Shown here piece after piece: positions 11,694 to 23,752 of a stretch of 64,000 nucleotides of DNA (its first letter is position 1; every line of letters begins with the position of its first letter). Under the pieces are notes generated by a model, which was given only the letters and a program-made list of their open reading frames with translations, did no database searches and had not been told where the DNA came from. Origin of the DNA: Chimonanthus salicifolius. Its lineage: Eukaryota > Streptophyta > Magnoliopsida > Laurales > Calycanthaceae. A program made the position numbers and the translations under genes. The stretch spans positions 21,679,175 through 21,743,174 of the forward strand of contig CM023540.1 in the NCBI GenBank assembly GCA_013350335.1, written 5' to 3'.

Positions 11694-14600
11694 ATGGCCG
11701 CCGCCTTGTCTCCTCTCTTCTGCCTGGTTCTGGTATTCTCGTTTGCCGGTTTTGGAAAACCGGATCTGGGTTCGGACAGGGATGCGCTCCTGGCCCTGCG
11801 GTCCGCGGTGGGGAGATCTCTGCCGTGGAATGCGACGCAGAGCCCGTGCACGTGGCTGGGGGTGGAGTGCCAGTCGAACCGCGTGAACACACTGCGCCTC
11901 CCCGCCGTCGGTCTGATGGGGTCCATCCCCTCCGGAATTCTCGGAAATCTGACCCAACTCCGGACACTCAGCCTCCGGTTCAACGCACTCACCGGGACAA
12001 TCCCCGCAGATCTAGGTTCTTGCGTAGAACTGCGGAACATCTATCTGCAAAACAACCATTTCACAGGCGAGATCCCACCGTCCATTTTCTCCCTCTCGAA
12101 TCTCGTCCGTCTCAACTTCGCCGCCAACAACTTGTCTGGTCAGATCTCGGCCGACTTCAACAAGCTGGACCGGCTGGCCACCCTCTACTTGGAACAGAAT
12201 CGGTTCGCTGGTTCCATCCCGGATCTCAACCTCCCGGAGTTGGTTCAATTCAACGTTTCCTTCAACGAACTGAATGGATCCATACCGGTCAAACTCCGCA
12301 GCAACCAGGCCTCCTCATTCACAGGGAATTCCCTCTGTGGTGGGCCAATGGTTGCCTGTCCAGGAGAAGAATCTCCCTCATCCAAGTCAAAGAAGAAGCT
12401 TTCGGGCGGCGCAATTGCCGGAATTGCCATCGGATCAGCCGCCGCCGTGCTGCTAATTCTCGCAATTCTTCTCATTTTCTGTCGGAAGAAGGCGACCCAG
12501 AAGACCCGGTCGGTCGAGACTCCCGCTCCGACAAAGCAAATTGAGGAGGAGACTGCTGCAGAGGAGGCCAACTCGAAATCAGTGGCTGGGAATGGAGATG
12601 GGGCAGTAGCCATTTCAATGGCGGGTGCAATGGAGAAGAAGGTGGATGGTGGGGACATGGGAGGGAATAGCTCGAAGAAATTGGTGTTTTTTGGAAATGG
12701 AGGAAGGGTTTTTGATTTGGAGGATCTGCTGAGGGCTTCTGCAGAGGTTTTGGGGAAGGGAACGTTTGGTACGGCATACAAAGCGGTATTAGAGGGAGGG
12801 GCGGTCGTCGCCGTGAAGAGGTTGAAGGATGTCGGAGTACCGGAGAGGGAATTCAGGGAGAAGATCGAGGCCGTTGGATCAATGAACCACGAGAATTTGG
12901 TTCCCCTGTGGGCCTACTATTTCAGCAAGGATGAGAAATTGCTCGTCTACGATTACATGCCCATGGGCAGTCTCTCTGCCCTTTTACATGGTCAGTTCTC
13001 TCTCTCTCTCTGCCATTTTTTTTCTGTAGAACAAACACATGACATGTATTTGGAATGGATTTGTTGCTACGAAATAAAAGAAAATCCTACTGTACTATTG
13101 AAAATTAATTTTCTTAAAGTTTTTAGTAGTTATTTTTAAGTCATTTCATATTCATATTCTTAAAAGAATTACTAAAAAATTCATTTTAAATTGTAAAATA
13201 CAACTAATATAGAGAGATTTACTCATTTCACTCATTTGTTCTTAAATTAAGGCGGGAGAAAATCAGACAGGAGTACATGATCTTGACTCCTTTTTTCTTC
13301 TTTCTTCCTTCTTTTTCAGTTTCTCCCTTCCTCTCTTTTTTGATGTTTCGCATCATGATGGTATGTTATGATGAATTGCTTTTGGGTTTCTTTTGCTTTT
13401 TGCAATGATCATCGATTTATTTTTTTCTGAATTTTCATGATAATTGTTTCTAATTTTTTAGAGGCATTGTGGGCTTTACTTTCCTATCAGTTTATCTTTT
13501 TTCTTTTCACCTTTCTCTTTTTTCTTTTTTTTTTTGGCATATTGACCTCATTCATGGTGCATTATGATGAATATTTTTCTTTTGTAAATGATTATATTTC
13601 CTTTTGTTGGATTTACTTGGTGATTGATGGTTTCCGATATTAGATTTTGTTTAGGAACATCCCTTTCTCTCAATTTTCTTCTTCTCCACGCGAGGAAGGC
13701 TTTGTTTTTCTTGGAAAATAAATTATTGGAATTTCTTGATTAAAATACCATTGAGTTTTTTTGGTAGGAAAAAATGCCAATGATTTTGAATTTTCTTTTA
13801 AGAAAAGTATACATTTGGTTTTTCATATAATTCATGTCGGTGGCATTTTTCTTATGGATAGAGAAGAAGAAAAGAAATTGCTTCTGTTGCAGTAAGAATC
13901 TTGAATTTTTTACTTATCTACCATCAGTTGAGTTGTCAGTTCCTTGAATTAAGAACTTCTCCTTCCAATTTCTTGCAATGCACTTTTAAAACCCATTTTT
14001 AATATTCTACTTAATTTACAACACCCACCTTCGCTAGTTACAATTTTACTACAGGGTCCTGCACCTAAATGTAACTTGCTGATGCGGTCTCCACACGTGG
14101 GAAACCCTAGTGGGTTGCTTCTTAATTTCTTATCAACGATGTGTCGGACTTCTAATTGTTTATTGATTCAAGCTCTATGACTGGAGTATCATTTGTAGGA
14201 GTTTTACGTTGAGTTTGCTGTAGTTTTCTAAGTGTGAATTCAAAATAAAATTTGGTCAAACTCGATAGAAAATGGAGAGTGCTCTATTTTCTTAAAGAAA
14301 TTTGATTACCAAACGGCTGACTTCGTGCTTTCTCTCAGCATATTAATTGCTTGAGAAAGACTGGAATCACCCTTTTGACAATTGAATTACCCAAAAAAGG
14401 AGTGAGGCCCCATTCGAAAGAGCTTTGCCCTTTCAATCCTGTTTGTAATCACCTCCAACAGCGGTAAAACCATCTTTCACCTTGGTATGGAATTGCCTCT
14501 TCATTTGAACTAGCTGGCGATTCAGTAGTCCTGATGATATTTCTATCACCAACCATGGGCCCAGTGGTGGTGCCTCAGCAACCATAAAAGCTTGGAATGA

Positions 14601-15664
14601 CTATTATACAAAAGCCCTTCTTTGAACTCACCTTTCACCATTATTTGGTTGGTGGATACCACCCATTCCCATTGATATTCTTTCAGATGGTATTAACAAT
14701 TGAATTGATGAATTCTCGAGGTCTCCTCCACTCAATCTTCTGTTGATAACAATTGATCAGCTGCCACCCATTCCTACTGTCGTTTAGAGTAATTGAAAGG
14801 GGGCCTTCCATTTTTGGTTAAATGTAGGAGTTGTCATCAGCCACGTAAGTGACTACAGATTTTTTTTGTGCTGAATTTTGTCCTTAGAACACACATGAAA
14901 GTATGAAAGACATACAATCCAAACAACCAAATTCAAAATCCAACTGAAAACAGACAAAGAGGCGTAGCATGAAGTTTCATTTAACTCTGTTTGCCCCCTA
15001 CAACCTTTTCTCTTCTACAGGAAACAGAGGAGCAGGCAGGACCCCACTCAACTGGGATACCCGGTCCAGCATTGCCCTCAGTGCGGCTCGCGGAATCGAG
15101 TACCTCCATCGTCAAGGGCCGAATGTATCACATGGCAATATTAAGTCCTCCAACATTCTCCTCACTAAAAATTACGATGCCCGTGTCTCTGACTTTGGCC
15201 TTGCCCACCTAGTCGGCCCTACTTCCACCCCTAACCGCATTGCTGGCTACCGTGCCCCAGAGGTTACCGATGCCCGCAGGGTTTCACAGAAAGCCGATGT
15301 CTACAGCTTCGGTGTGTTGCTCTTGGAGCTGCTAACGGGCAAAGCCCCTACTCACTCCCTCCTGAATGAGGAGGGAGTCGACCTCCCCCGATGGGTCCAG
15401 TCAGTCGTCCGAGAGGAGTGGACTGCAGAGGTGTTTGACCTTGAGCTTCTTAGATATCAGAACATCGAGGAGGAGATGGTGCAGCTTTTACAACTCGCGA
15501 TTGACTGCACTGCTCAGTACCCCGATAAACGACAGTCAATGTCTGAGGTGGTGCAGCGGATCGAAGAGCTCAGCTGCATGAGCCAGCAAGATGACCCAGA
15601 CCAGAACAACATTATTGACAATGCAGATGATGGTTCGTCACAAAGAACCAATTCGGTGGTGTAA
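11694..15664 (+). CDS. LRR receptor-like kinase, RKL1/RLK902-type (probable pseudokinase)
   Basis: Two exons, 11694-12990 and 15021-15664, joined by a GT-AG intron of 2030 bases, give 646 residues. The splice rejoins a Gly codon, so the frame continues as [15 protein letters not shown]. Order: signal peptide (about 1-24), LRR N-cap with the CTWLGVEC motif, about five LRRs (60-210), basic juxtamembrane segment, one membrane helix (about 239-262), a low-complexity linker, then a kinase domain from about 349. The glycine loop is GKGTFG (354-359) and the AVK lysine is 375. The catalytic HRD triad is replaced by HGN (about 470-472), while DFG (about 490) and the GYRAPE segment are kept. Such atypical kinases of LRR subfamily III usually act as plasma-membrane signalling scaffolds. 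By family resemblance it is closest to RKL1/RLK902; which of the two is not decided. Exons are clearly GC-richer than the surroundings. The Met at 11694 precedes a normal signal peptide. Confidence 0.95.
12991..15020 (+). other. Intron of the receptor kinase gene
   Basis: Begins GTCAGT and ends CTTCTACAG. Its position in the kinase domain after the LLHG motif is the one usual in this subfamily. The contents are T-rich, with no recognisable inserted gene or well-bounded element. Confidence 0.9.
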
Positions 15665-17242
15665 GGCCCACCCCTTTAAACAAACTTTTTCCTCATGGAT
15701 TGAAGGATTAATAGATTGCATTCACCAATTTTTTTCATTTTAATCATGTGTTTGCTGGTTGTTGCTTAGCAGTGGTTTAAGAGGTTTTTCATCATTCAAG
15801 CAAACTGTATGTCGTTCTTTATTTTATTTTTTATTTTCCTTGTTACAGCAGTTTTACCCTTCTATTTTTCTTGTAATGTAATTTTTTTATGATAATGATA
15901 TATGGATCAGTTTGATGTTGTTTTGGAAACAAGAATAAACTTATACAATGGTTTTTGTGAGGTGTTGGTGTTGGGAGTATTTGAGGTGGTTGGATTGGTT
16001 GGTTGCTGCAATTACATTGTTTTCTTGGATTTTGATGTTTGGGACTTTTTCTTCTTCAGTTTCTTCATTAGATGGGATGGGATGATTTGGAAAACCATTC
16101 AAACCAAAGTGATGAGTATGCTGAAGGTGATTGTAATTCCCAAGTAGGTAGGCTTTATTATCAGAATCTAGCAAGATTGGAATTCCCACTTGAGAAGGTT
16201 TTTGCTAGAAAGTTAAATAAAAATAAATAAATACAAGAAAAGTAATGAAAAATAGAGAAAATAAGGGATATGGGTTTTGATTTTTATCTTTAAAGCGTAA
16301 CTTGTATGGTCAATATTTGAGGAGAGACCAAAGCTCCTAGTAAAAAGATGATTTTAGATGAAATTCTTTTATATTATTCATTGATAAGAAACGTAATTTA
16401 CAGATTATGTTCAACTTACAATTATAGTACAAAGTAAGAAATTGGAGTGAGTTAGAAAACAGATCGAGGCAAAATTCAGGGGTTTAAATCCGTATTGCCA
16501 ATACCAATTCTCTCTAGAAATATGAACAAACCAACACGAGTGAGAATCAAATATGAACTTTATATTCTCGAGTGACATGTATCTTCTATTGCAATTCATA
16601 AATTTTATTATAATTTTTTTTTAGTTTCATTAAAATGTCGGAATATTAAAAAATTACAGAAAAACCTTAAAAACTCCACCATCACATTTAGGGTTTTTCA
16701 TTTAATTGTAAAATTTTTGTATATCATTTCATACATTCTTTTTCGAAAAGAAATGTGAAAATGAGAAGTATCATCTCAGCTTTTATTAAATTTTCAAAAA
16801 AAATCTTGGAAAATGACACACTCATTCTAAAAACTATGGTAATGACATTAACAGCATCTCGATTTAATTTCATAAGCATTAGATATTATTTCATAATCCA
16901 TTTTCACAAAAGATCAAATTTTAAGATTATCTTAGAGTTAGAACTCGAAAAAAATGATGAAAATAAGTTGATATAATTTTAAAATTGAATAAATTTCTTT
17001 TGAACCCTTTTAAATTTAAATGTATTCATGAAAATAACTCGCAAATTGATCAAAATCAATTGAAAAAAACCTACATCAAATGTATTGACCGTAAAGCAGT
17101 GTGTCTACATTTCGCGGCAAAATCTCACAATAGCCTAAAATAAATCCGCTGTATATGGGCCGATACTTGTACCTATAGAGAAATTTCTAAGCCCCTGTAA
17201 GTTTTCTCACAGTTCTAAAAACACCATGTTTCTTTTGAAAAA
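15665..17242 (+). other. 3' flank of the receptor kinase gene and AT-rich spacer
   Basis: The first 250 bases are T-rich as in plant 3' untranslated regions, with possible AATAAT/AATGTAA-type polyadenylation signals around 15865-15900. The rest shows no gene. Confidence 0.5.
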
Positions 17243-17818
17243 GGGAGTCCATATAGACACCCGAGCGCATCCCCCGAATGGGTGATCAACCGAATGAAAA
17301 AATTCGTTTGGACGAATTCAAAAATTCGTTCGAAGGAAGTGGGCTGTGGAGTGAGATTTTCAAACAATGTCGTTTCTCGAGCGATTTCTACAAACAAGGT
17401 ATCAAAATTCATCTACTCTGAATTTTATGAACTCCATGACTGATTTTAAATGAAAGAGTATAGTTTTGGGTTTAAAAAATCGTACCCAAATAATTAAGGG
17501 GGAAGTTCCTTAATTCTTTCGATACGATTTTTGAAGCCCAAAACTACACCCTTTTAACTTAAAATCAGTTCATGAAGTTCATAAAATTCAGAGTAAATGA
17601 ATTTTGATACCTTGTTTGTAGAAATCGGTCGAGAAACGGCTTTATTTGAAAATCCCACTTCACACCCCACTTAATTTGAACTAATTTTTGAATTCAGTGG
17701 ATCACTTGTTCAGAGGATGCCCAGTAAGTGAAAGGGTGAAGGACAAAAGGGTAATTTTTATCCACTTTTAGAAAAAGAGTGTGTAGGAAAAGACTTCTCA
17801 GGTGCCTACATGGGTCCC
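17243..17818. mobile_element. Foldback element with 8-bp TSD
   Basis: Ends GGGAGTCCATATAGACACC (left) and GGGACCCATGTAGGCACC (inverse of right) are flanked by TTGAAAAA at 17235-17242 and 17819-17826. The two halves are inverted copies around a centre near 17505: for example, the segment around the CAAGGTATCAAAATTCAT motif on the left recurs inverted on the right. No coding capacity. Termini resemble those of 20080-21919. Confidence 0.75.
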
Positions 17819-17826
17819 TTGAAAAA

Positions 17827-18767
17827 TAAAAAATAAAAACTCCGGAGTTTTCATTAATATCTCAAAAACTCCTTTGAGAGTTAAATGGTACATTTAATCA
17901 TGTAAAATAACAAAAATACCCTTATCAAGAAGAATAAAAGAAAAATTATAATAAATCATTTTTTATAAAATAATAAAATATTCAATGAGAATTAATAAAT
18001 TAAAAATGAGGGATGAGCCTAAAGAACTGTATCGGCCTTCCCGATTTTGTAACCCCTGAGCCCTGATTAGAGGTGCTAGCAATTTCTCTTTTTCAGGGGA
18101 TTTTGCAACCACTTTCTTGAATTAAACAATTTATTAAAGAAAAATCCTGGTTATGCTATCCATGCCATTCTATATATCTCAATTAGAGAGGCATAACCCA
18201 CTTAAAAAATTAATAATTAATCTATCTAAAGTCTTTCTCTAGATTATAAGTTACACTTTAATGTGGGTCCACTTGAGCTAGTCATGGATGAGATGGATTT
18301 ATCTAAGATAAAACAGTCGATAATTTTTAATAAAATATTATTTTATATTATATTGAACAATGAATAAGTCTATTAGGTTTTAAAATAAATAATGATGTTG
18401 CAATTGAACACTAAAAATACATTACTATGATGAATGAAAGTAAAGGGCTTATAAAATAAGCTTAGGAGCTAATTCAACTGATTCAGTAAAAAACACTTGA
18501 ATAGTCCAATAGCTCATACACATTTCGAATAAGACTCAATCAATGTAGGACATATCAATTAAGATTAAGTTTTGCTCTTTTTTAGTCACTTAAAATATTT
18601 TCTTCAGATTCAAATATGGCCAAAGACCATAGTCAAGCTGCGGTGAGAGCTGTGATTAGAGATTTAGGTATTTATGAATGATAGAATCATAAAATTATAA
18701 TCTTGTGAGTTGGAGTATAAAAAATCAATGATTTCCTATCAATTAAATTGATAACAATGCCAATATG
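17827..18767. other. Gene-free AT-rich DNA
   Basis: No gene or bounded repeat is visible. Confidence 0.5.
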
Positions 18768-18771
18768 ATAA

Positions 18772-18952
18772 TGTAATGACTCGGCTCTCTCCTTACGAAA
18801 CAGGAATATCACAATTCACCCTCTTTAAAGTCCAGAGCCGTCCTTGACTCTGCGCACAACCTAGGGGTTCAAACTTACTGGCCAAGAGTTGAATCATGCT
18901 TTGATACCATTTGTAAAAATCATCTCTCTCTTTATAAAACAGGGGTATCACA
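18772..18952 (-). mobile_element. Miniature LTR retroelement (TRIM/SMART type), 181 bp
   Basis: Two direct repeats of 42 and 41 bases (18772-18813 and 18912-18952) both start TGTAA and end TATCACA, so they have the TG...CA ends of LTRs. Between them are 98 bases. Read on the minus strand, TGGTATCAAAGC (18898-18909) next to the upstream repeat matches the initiator-Met tRNA primer site, and a purine-rich AAAGAGGGTGAA precedes the downstream repeat. ATAA flanks both sides (18768-18771, 18953-18956) as a likely short TSD. There is no ORF. Confidence 0.75.
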
Positions 18953-18956
18953 ATAA

Positions 18957-19225
18957 GATATATACCTGCATATAGGATGGAGCCAACAAATTTGGTAGAG
19001 TTAAAAAATCAATTGAATGACTTGATCAAGGTTGGATTTATTCGACCTAGTGTGTCATCTTGGAGTGCACCAGCTTTATTTGTAAAGAAAAATGATGGTT
19101 CGATGAGACTCAGTATTAATTACCGCAGTTGAACAAGGCCTTTTGGGAGCAAGCCCCTATAGGCTTAAAGTGAAGAATATAGTGTTGGTAAGACATGATA
19201 TTATAGATAAGATGGAGCTAAAATT
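18957..19225 (+). pseudogene. Ty3/gypsy reverse transcriptase fragment
   Basis: Translates as a typical gypsy RT start: PAYRMEP, then [20 protein letters not shown] and [16 protein letters not shown] one-base loss then shifts the frame before the QLNK motif, and VKNIVLVRHDIIDKMEL (about 19160-19225) continues the domain after further damage. There is no catalytic YxDD motif, RNase H, integrase or LTR, so this is a short dead fragment. It begins directly after the miniature LTR element. Confidence 0.8.
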
Positions 19226-19814
19226 TTACACAATCAACATCCTCACCATTCTCTATATGTTCCATATAAAAATATACGACCTAATTCAATATTTAAAGTA
19301 CAACCACCATAACTCTCTGAAGTTTACAAGATATCAAATATTTTGTGAATTAAGGATTTAGGACCGTTGCATGTGTATTGGTTTGGTTGGAACTAGGGAA
19401 GGACAAAATGGGTTTATTCAAAATTTGAATATAGTTTCTCAATTTGATTTTGAAGTTGACGTATATATAGTATATACACCACATCACTGGACAATGCGGC
19501 CCACGTTTTTGAATCAACTAGCCGTTGGATAGGGCAGTGACTGTCTCTGATGCCCTACAACACTTGGACAGTAGGAGCAGGACTATGAAAACTTTAAGGA
19601 ACTACCTAACAATATTTGAATTAATAGGATTTAAAAAACTATCAAATATCTTCAGTTTGAATCTCATAAGAATTTTAGCTAACAAAATTAAAATCTAACA
19701 AATTCGAATATTACAATTACAAGTTCAGAATTTCACATTTCCCAACTATCCACTCCCACTTGATATTATGAGATTTGAATTTGGATTTCGATGTTTGAAG
19801 TTTGAACTCTCCAC

Positions 19815-20040
19815 CGAGGGTTAAAATATTCAGCAGAGAGTGATATTGGCCATATAAGTTGATGTCTCAGATATCTCGGCTGATATCATTCTCTCTCTTA
19901 TTTTTCTTTTACTTTTTTTTTTTAATAAAAAAATCTAAAAAAAAAAAGAATATCAATTGATATTGACTGATATTTCAAATATCAAATGTTATATCGGTGA
20001 GGAAAACACTAATTTGTTTTTTCAATATCGAGTGATATTT
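19815..20040. mobile_element. Degenerate CAGGGGTT...CGATAT-type repeat
   Basis: GAGGGTTAAAATATTC at about 19815, followed by repeated GATATCGGCTGATAT-like words, resembles the 9413-9839 family. The right end and the TSD are not clear. Confidence 0.35.
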
Positions 20041-20079
20041 GTGATTTTCAAGCAAAATGACTAAAGTCAATTTCTTTTA

Positions 20080-21919
20080 GGGTGCCAATATAGACACCGC
20101 CATTTTCTGCCAGTAGACACCAAAATTCGGATTTTAGGTGAAAATTACCATTCTGTCCTTCCGTCTTTCCGTGCGGAATTGATACGAAGAAATCGATCGA
20201 TCGAAGCACGAAGAAGAAATCAATCGATCGATCGATCCTGAGAATGAAAATCAATCGATCGATCGATTGATCCTGAAAACGATCCTGAAAATGATCGAAA
20301 GCTTAAGAAATCGATCGCACCATCGTGCGATCGATTCAGTTAATATATTATTTAAATAATAAAATTTCTTTTAAAATTTTAAAGTTATTTTTTAAGCACT
20401 GTGTATTTTCAAATTTTCTCAAATTAAATATCCGGACTAATTACGATAACCTGATAAAAATACTTTAAGACTTTAAGGTCTTTTGACACTCTCAAATGCT
20501 TAAAACAGAGTGTTTTACAAATAAAGGTATCCCTAAGGTATGCCGAAAACACATTTAGGAGTGTCAAAAGACCTTGAAGTCTTAAAGTATTTTTATCAGG
20601 TTATTTTAATTAGTCTGGATATTCAATTTGAGAAATTTTGAAAATACACAGTGTTTAAAAAATAACGCTAAAGTTTTAAAACTTTAACATTATTTTTTAA
20701 TCACTGTGTATTTTCAAAATTTCTCAAATTAAATATCTGGACTAATTACGATAGCTTGATAAAAATACTTTAAGACTTAAAGGTCTTTTGACACTCCGAA
20801 ATGTGTTTTCGGCACACCCTAGGGATACCCTTATTTATAAAATACTGTGTTTTAAATATTTCGGAACGTCAAAAGACCTTAAAGTCTTAAAGTATTTTTA
20901 TCAAACTATCGTAATTAGTCCGGATATTCAATTTGAGAAATTTTGAAAATACACAGTGTTTAAAAAATAATGTTAAAGTTTAAAAAATAATGTTTAAAGT
21001 TTTAAACTTTAACATTATTTTTTAAACACTGTGTATTTTCAAAATTTCTCAAATTGAATATCCGGACTAATTACGATAGTCTGATAAAAATACTTTAAGA
21101 CTTTAAGGTCTTTTGACACTCCTAAATGTGTTTTCGGCATACCTTAGGGATACCCTTATTTGTAAAATACTGTGTTTTAAATATTTCGGAGTGTCAAAAG
21201 TCCTTTAAGTCTTAAAGTATTTTTATCAAACTATCGTAATTAGTCCAGATATTTAATTTGAGAAATTTTGAAAATACATCGTGCTTAAAAAATAATGTTA
21301 AAGTTTTAAAACTTTAGCGTTATTTTTTAAACACTGTGTATTTTCAAAATTTCTCAAATTGAATATCCGGACTAATTAAAATAATCTGATAAAAATACTT
21401 TAAGACTTCAAGGTCTTTTGACACTCTTAAATGTGTTTTCGGCATACCCTAGGGATACCCTTATTTGTAAAACACTCTGTTTTAAGCATTTGAGAGTGTC
21501 AAAAGACCTTGAAGTCTTAAAGTATTTTTATCAGGTTATCGTAATTAGTCCGGATATTTAATTTGAGAAAATTTGAAAATACACAGTGCTTAAAAAATAA
21601 CTTTAAAATTTTAAAAGAAATTTTATTATTTAAATAATATGTTAACTGTAGGATATTAACAGGATCGATCGCACGATGGTGCGATCGATTTCTTATGGTT
21701 TCGCTCGTTTTCAGGATCATTTTCAGGATCAATCGATCGATCGATTGATTTTCATTCTCAGGATCGATCGATCGATTGATTTCTTCTTCGTGCTTCGATT
21801 GATCGATTTCTTCGTATCAATTCCGCACGGAAAGACAGAAGGGCAGAATGATAATTTTCACCTAAAATCTGAATTTCGATATCTGCTGGTAGAAAATGTC
21901 GGTGTCTATATTGGCACCC
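20080..21919. mobile_element. 1.84-kb giant palindromic foldback element, MULE-like 9-bp TSD
   Basis: Starts GGGTGCCAATATAGACACCG and ends in its near-perfect inverse, flanked by perfect 9-bp duplications TTTCTTTTA at 20071-20079 and 21920-21928. The whole element is almost one inverted repeat: outer arms of about 300 bases, with GATCGATC arrays and AT-rich segments, mirror each other. Four palindromic modules of about 300 bases (roughly 20381-20676, 20677-20985, 21001-21307, 21308-21610) lie inside. No coding capacity. The 9-bp TSD points to Mutator-like mobilisation; the family is otherwise unrecognised. Confidence 0.85.
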
Positions 21920-21928
21920 TTTCTTTTA

Positions 21929-23109
21929 TTCAACTATGGAGAACACAAACATCACTAAAATGAAAAATCCCTTGACCCTTTACACCTTTGCAGAGATGAC
22001 AATGACACACTCAAAACTTTTTGGGATGAAATGCCATCATTGTTCTTCTATCACTTCGTCTAATATTCATAGAAATTTGAATTTAATAATCTGTTCCCAT
22101 GTTTGAGATGTGGTCCTTGAACTTTGACACATTTTCTTCTCATAATTGAATAGTAGTAGAAGAATATTTTCTCAAAAAGTTCTTCAAAGACGAGTCCTCA
22201 ACATAATTCTCTAAAAAAAGTAGCCATTCTACTGAAGATCATTTTGTATAATGAGATATGAAATTTAGGAGTATTATCCATTTTACCTTTTCACTATAGT
22301 ACGAAATCATTTAAAAAAAATCAGTAATCCGGTCAGTGATCCAGCGAGCTGATTTATACCGTAGTAGAAGGGTCAGTGATCCGGTGAGTCGATTCGAAGG
22401 ATTCGGAGAGCCGGTTTGAATGGCAAAATAGACAATACAGTAAAACCTATGTCGGATTAGACAAAATGCCCATGGGAGGATCCCTACCCCAAAAAATAGT
22501 ACAATTTTAATATTTTTAATTTTGGGTAAGAAATAGGATTTATTTTATCTCTACCTTGGTTTTGTTGATAAAAATACTATTTGAAAGACAGTTTTTAACA
22601 CGGATGATTGATGAAAAAAAATCATGATTCAGGACATCGTTAGGTTTAACTAAGGATTTTAAAATTCATAATTGATAATTCAGTAAAATTTAATTTGTAA
22701 AAAAAATGAGTTAAGTAAGGTGAATGCAAGTCAACTTCGACCCATCTGGCTAACAGAACTACCGTAAGTAATGAAGCATAACTCATCACTTATGAATGAA
22801 TAAATACTCATTAATGAGCTTCATTGTTTTAATTCTATGTCCCACTAAAACTTACAATGAATAAATCAATGAAGTCATATATTTTAAATTTAAAAATGAA
22901 AATCAGTATCTATAGTTCTTAAATCCATAAATACTTTATTGACCATTTAATTCAATATGAATATTTGTTTTCCTTTGAATACTATATCATTCATTCTAAT
23001 TTTCCTTTTGAGTTGCCCACTTTAGAAAAGAAAAAAAGAAATCATAGAATTTAAATGACGCTGGTGAAAATGTTAAATTAAAAAATGTAGTGAAAATAAA
23101 AGAAATTAT
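21929..23109. other. Mostly gene-free DNA around the truncated MITE
   Basis: No gene is visible outside the MITE remnant at 22316-22488. Confidence 0.5.
22316..22488. mobile_element. Truncated MITE of the 27614-27940 family
   Basis: The right end (AAAATGCCCATGGGAGGATCC then CTACC) matches the inverse terminus of the family, but no matching left end is visible. Two GGTCAGTGATCC direct repeats lie inside. Confidence 0.4.
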
Positions 23110-23272
23110 ACCGACAGAAGAATGAGTAGTATTGTCTTTTTCACAAGATCGTCTTGAAAATAGGTGGTCTTGAGTTTGATTCCCATTACACTCATGAAAT
23201 AAAAAAGTTTACACAAGACTGAAGAATTAATCGAGTGCTTTATGAGGTCTGAATATCTGAGAAATAAAAAAT
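23110..23272 (+). mobile_element. tRNA-derived SINE, plus strand
   Basis: Box-A-like GAGTAGTATTGTC and box-B-like GAGTTTGATTCCC are spaced as in plant SINEs, and an A-rich tail (AAATAAAAAATAAAATAAA) follows at about 23260-23280. Confidence 0.5.
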
Positions 23273-23440
23273 AAAATAAATAGATACAATCAAATTTTTA
23301 CTTTAATTTCGATCCAAATTTGCAGGAGTTTTATGTAAACTCAGTCAACATGTCCATATCATATTCTCATGTTTTAAATTATATAAAAATTGATAATAAT
23401 ATAATGATATATCTTAATCTAAACTGATCCAACATCCAAC

Positions 23441-23752
23441 CCAGGGGTTTTAATATCTCAGTCAATATCTTTATGTCTCTTTTGTTTTTTTTTTTCTTTC
23501 AAATCTCAGTCATTTTTTAATTAAAAAAATAAAAATAGAAAAATAGTCTTTTTAATTAAAATAATAAATTCTGAAAATAAAAAATAAAATATTGACTGAT
23601 ATTGCCAATATTGTACAATAATACTGTGGTGAAAACCACAGATTTTTATTTTAAAAAAAATCACCAATATTAATAATATCAGCCATATCGATCAATATTA
23701 TTATAGTATACTCGATATGTATTGTATCGGCCGAGAATTTAAAAACCCAATT
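23441..23752. mobile_element. MITE-like repeat of the CAGGGGTT...CGATAT family
   Basis: Left CCAGGGGTTTTAATATCTC and right (inverse) TTGGGTTTTTAAATTCTCGG are inverted, and the interior carries GATATTG/CGGCCGA words. No convincing TSD was found. Confidence 0.45.

Noticed and set aside
11516..12544. Long second reading frame (342 codons) over the receptor kinase first exon
   Set aside because: It is a shadow of the GC-rich LRR coding frame; the protein shows no domain and the true frame has a signal peptide, LRRs and a kinase.
12245..12781. Minus-strand reading frame of 178 codons opposite the receptor kinase
   Set aside because: Low-complexity Ser/Pro antisense shadow without any family match.
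18640..18960. tRNA gene suggested by the TGGTATCAAAGC motif
   Set aside because: No cloverleaf or box A/B layout; the motif is better explained as an LTR primer site.
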